NCBI GenBank assembly: GCA_902489595.1
Contig: CABUAS010000078.1
Coordinates: forward strand, 1-8,034
DNA length: 8,034 nucleotides
Origin: an uncultured Oscillospiraceae bacterium
Lineage (GTDB): Bacteria; Bacillota; Clostridia; Oscillospirales; Acutalibacteraceae
Direction of reading: 5' to 3'
In this document: positions 6,748 through 8,034 of the stretch, one piece after another
Position numbering within the stretch: the stretch's first letter is position 1
Layout of the letters: every line of letters begins with the position of its first letter
Made by a program: the position numbers and the translations under genes
Notes under the pieces: generated by a model
Database searches by the model: none
The model's input: the letters and a program-made list of their open reading frames with translations, nothing else
What the model was told of the DNA's origin: nothing

Positions 6748-7674
6748 TTACGCTCTTGTGATACCCTTTGATGCAAGATATTCATCGCTTGCAGGGAAAT
6801 TGTTTGTATAAACGATGTCAAGTGATGCACTCTTGTCTTTAAGAACTGCAACATTTGCATGTTTAACATCAATATGTACCTTCATTGTGAAATCACCTGA
6901 AACGATTTCTTTTGTGGCTGTGTCGATAACAACTTTACCGGAACCGCCCTGATAGTTAACTACAAAGTTATCCTGAATTGTACCGGAACTGAATGAAAGC
7001 ACTGTAATTGATTCAACTACTGATGAAATATCACCGAGGGTGTTGAAGAATTTACCCTGAGCATCTTCACCAGGAACTGAAAGAAGAACTGCTTTAGGCT
7101 GAATTGTTAATGTGATTGTGCCGTCGCCGTTGTCTGCAACATTTGCGGCAAGAACATCTTCGGGAGCAAGTGCCAGTGTAGCGGCATTGAATTTGCCCTC
7201 GTTCTTTGTATCTTCAGTAGCGATACGGCCGCTTGACGGCGGAAGACCGTTTACACCGCCTGTGAACAGACCGCCTACGATACCGGGAACAAGACCGTCA
7301 ATCATAGAGTTTGAACTGCCTTCAATAAGAAGGTTTTCAATGTTGAGCGCCTCGTCACCGAGAAGTTTGTAGTAAGTAACAGGTGCACCGTCCTGTGTAT
7401 AAGATGCGGTTAAAGTTTTGGTGTAGTCATAAGCCTCTTTGTAGTAATTAACTACGTCGTCCTGGCTTGCGAATTCAACACCGCCGTATGTGCCTGCCTT
7501 GAATTCGTCAATAACGGCAACGTCTTCTGCCTGACCGTTAGTCTCTTCGGCAACGGGTGGCTTGTCGCCAAGGTTGAAAGCAACTGCTGCAACAAGGAAA
7601 ACGATTGCAATTACAAGCACAACTGATAAGAATTTGTTAAAAGAATCAAGTTTTGTTTTAGATTTATAATTCAT
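6748..7674 (-). CDS. Membrane-anchored extracytoplasmic protein of unknown function
   Basis: I do not recognise this 308-residue protein. It starts with a Lys-rich cytoplasmic stub, one membrane helix (about 14-35) and no lipobox cysteine, so it is probably held by an uncleaved signal anchor. An acidic, low-complexity spacer (about 37-58) leads to an extracytoplasmic region of about 240 residues. An aromatic helix-like segment (70-84) comes first. A Gly/hydrophobic stretch (about 123-145) follows, which could be a mobile loop. The C-terminal part (about 185-295) has alternating polar/nonpolar strands typical of a beta sheet, including GDGTITLTI and a T.EIVSGDF turn followed by a strand. The protein has no Cys and no Trp. 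The start is supported by GGGGGAG (7681-7687) 6 bases upstream. It is a single-gene unit with its own promoter and terminator, convergent with the sortase/LCP operon, so context gives no function. A lipid- or ligand-binding sheet domain is one possibility, without direct support. Confidence 0.85.
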   Translation of the reverse strand: MNYKSKTKLDSFNKFLSVVLVIAIVFLVAAVAFNLGDKPPVAEETNGQAEDVAVIDEFKAGTYGGVEFASQDDVVNYYKEAYDYTKTLTASYTQDGAPVTYYKLLGDEALNIENLLIEGSSNSMIDGLVPGIVGGLFTGGVNGLPPSSGRIATEDTKNEGKFNAATLALAPEDVLAANVADNGDGTITLTIQPKAVLLSVPGEDAQGKFFNTLGDISSVVESITVLSFSSGTIQDNFVVNYQGGSGKVVIDTATKEIVSGDFTMKVHIDVKHANVAVLKDKSASLDIVYTNNFPASDEYLASKGITRA

Positions 7675-7696
7675 AGGTAACTCCCCCTTGTACCCT

Positions 7697-7725
7697 ATAA
7701 TAACCTATTCCGAAAAAATTTTCAA
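7697..7725 (-). promoter_or_regulatory. Sigma-A type promoter of the minus-strand membrane protein gene
   Basis: On the minus strand TTGAAA (7725-7720) and TATTAT (7702-7697) are spaced by 17 bases, each one base from consensus. Transcription would begin near 7690, giving a leader of only about 16 bases carrying the GGGGGAG ribosome site. No operator palindrome overlaps it. Confidence 0.75.
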
Positions 7726-7830
7726 CACATTTTAAATAATTTCTATATAAAAATTTAATAAATCATTAAAAATGTAATAATTTCGGAGGAAAACGGGGGG
7801 TTATATATCGTATTGAGTCAATCGTACGGC

Positions 7831-7853
7831 GGGCAGATGATATCTGCCTCTAC
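7831..7853. repeat. Palindromic repeat, diverged copy (GGGCAGAT...ATCTGCCT-CTAC)
   Basis: GGCAGAT (7832-7838) pairs perfectly with ATCTGCC (7842-7848) around GAT, with one further G-T pair, and is followed by CTAC (7850-7853). It shares the GGGCAG arm and CTAC end with the copy at 7879-7904 in the same orientation, so the two look like relatives. No T-run follows, so it does not read as a terminator. Confidence 0.6.
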
Positions 7854-7878
7854 GGGTAACATATTTATTTTTTTTAAC

Positions 7879-7904
7879 GGGCAGGCACAGAGACCTGCCC
7901 CTAC
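7879..7904. repeat. Palindromic repeat (GGGCAGG...CCTGCCC-CTAC)
   Basis: GGGCAGG (7879-7885) pairs perfectly with CCTGCCC (7894-7900) around an 8-base loop CACAGAGA, with CTAC immediately after. From memory, short palindromes ending CCCCTAC (or starting GTAGGGG) are scattered between genes in many clostridial and ruminococcal genomes. The T-run at 7867-7875 lies on the 5' side and would give no plus-strand terminator; on the minus strand a few T residues follow TT after the stem, so weak minus termination is conceivable. Confidence 0.65.
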
Positions 7905-7923
7905 AAATAGCGTTTTTAATAAA

Positions 7924-7945
7924 GGCGGAATGTTTCCATTCCGCC
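7924..7945. repeat. Perfect 9-bp hairpin GGCGGAATG/CATTCCGCC
   Basis: GGCGGAATG (7924-7932) and CATTCCGCC (7937-7945) form a perfect stem with a TTTC loop, followed by further C residues. It differs in sequence from the two GGGCAG hairpins upstream and lacks a T-tract, so it is better read as another intergenic palindromic repeat than as a terminator. Confidence 0.6.
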
Positions 7946-7963
7946 CCCCAGACTGTCGATAAA

Positions 7964-7977
7964 GTGGTCAGAACCAC
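7964..7977. repeat. Short hairpin GTGGT/ACCAC
   Basis: GTGGT (7964-7968) and ACCAC (7973-7977) flank a CAGA loop. The 5-bp stem is weak and could be chance. It is listed because it is the next in an unbroken row of hairpins in this region. Confidence 0.3.
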
Positions 7978-8013
7978 GCCAAATTATAAATATGTTATGT
8001 TAATTACATTACT

Positions 8014-8034
8014 GTAGGGGTCGGCGGTCTCACC
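8014..8034. repeat. Start of an inverted-orientation repeat copy (GTAGGGG...)
   Basis: GTAGGGG (8014-8020) is the reverse complement of the CCCCTAC that ends the palindrome at 7879-7904, and GC-rich sequence continues to the window edge. The expected second arm is outside the window, so this is a partial copy in opposite orientation. Confidence 0.45.

Larger units (their letters stand above)
7726..8034. other. Non-coding region: AT-rich stretch then palindrome cluster
   Basis: No convincing gene is visible here on either strand. Bases 7726-7780 are strongly AT-rich. A GGAGG at 7785-7789 has no start codon at a useful distance. From about 7831 to the window end the sequence is a series of GC-rich hairpins separated by AT-rich spacers, listed separately. 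Confidence 0.7.

Noticed and set aside
7112..7372. Plus-strand open frame of 86 codons opposite the minus-strand membrane protein gene
   Set aside because: No ribosome site or domain; the minus-strand frame has promoter, ribosome site, membrane anchor and terminator.
7785..7789. GGAGG as a ribosome site of a missed small gene
   Set aside because: No ATG, GTG or TTG at a suitable distance opens a frame of useful length.
7812..7822. ATTGA-G-TCAAT palindrome as an operator
   Set aside because: It lies about 90 bases upstream of the minus-strand promoter, is short and occurs once, so chance is the simpler explanation.
7726..8034. CRISPR array or riboswitch in the repeat-rich intergenic region
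   Set aside because: The palindromes are unequal in sequence and spacing with no regular spacers, and no riboswitch core that I can recognise precedes a gene.

Overview
The window fits a Gram-positive, low-to-mid GC anaerobe of the clostridial/ruminococcal (Oscillospiraceae-like) type. The basis is the strong AGGAGG-type ribosome binding sites, a clostridial heterodimeric ABC exporter, a class B sortase with an SPxTG-type substrate, an LCP-family cell wall enzyme, and palindromic intergenic repeats ending in CCCTAC. The genus is inference; no rRNA or marker gene is present.

Layout. (1) 1-18 holds the edge of a palindromic repeat. (2) 68-3675 is a two-gene operon for a heterodimeric ABC exporter whose genes overlap by one base (TAATG). 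The first subunit carries a degenerate Walker B (Asp for Glu) and H-loop (Gln for His); the second carries a degenerate LSQGQ signature. Together they form one inactive and one active ATP site, as in BmrCD and TM287/288. (3) 3761-6633 is a separate unit read from a near-consensus promoter. It encodes a small secreted protein with a C-terminal SPSTG sorting signal, a strong hairpin terminator, a class B sortase, and an overlapping LytR-CpsA-Psr (LCP) family protein with a His/Ser-rich cytoplasmic tail, followed by a strong terminator. (4) 6685-7725 is a minus-strand single gene with its own promoter and terminator. It encodes an unrecognised membrane-anchored extracytoplasmic protein. (5) 7740-8034 is non-coding and carries a cluster of imperfect palindromes.

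How the genes work together. The exporter pair stands alone and its substrate cannot be read from the sequence. The most cohesive module is the sorting locus: a wall-anchored substrate, the sortase likely to attach it, and an LCP enzyme that transfers glycopolymers to peptidoglycan or, in at least one known Gram-positive system, to a sortase-anchored protein. The terminator between substrate and sortase suggests that substrate is made in excess over enzyme. All individual families are known. The combination and the unrecognised minus-strand protein are the parts most worth following up.
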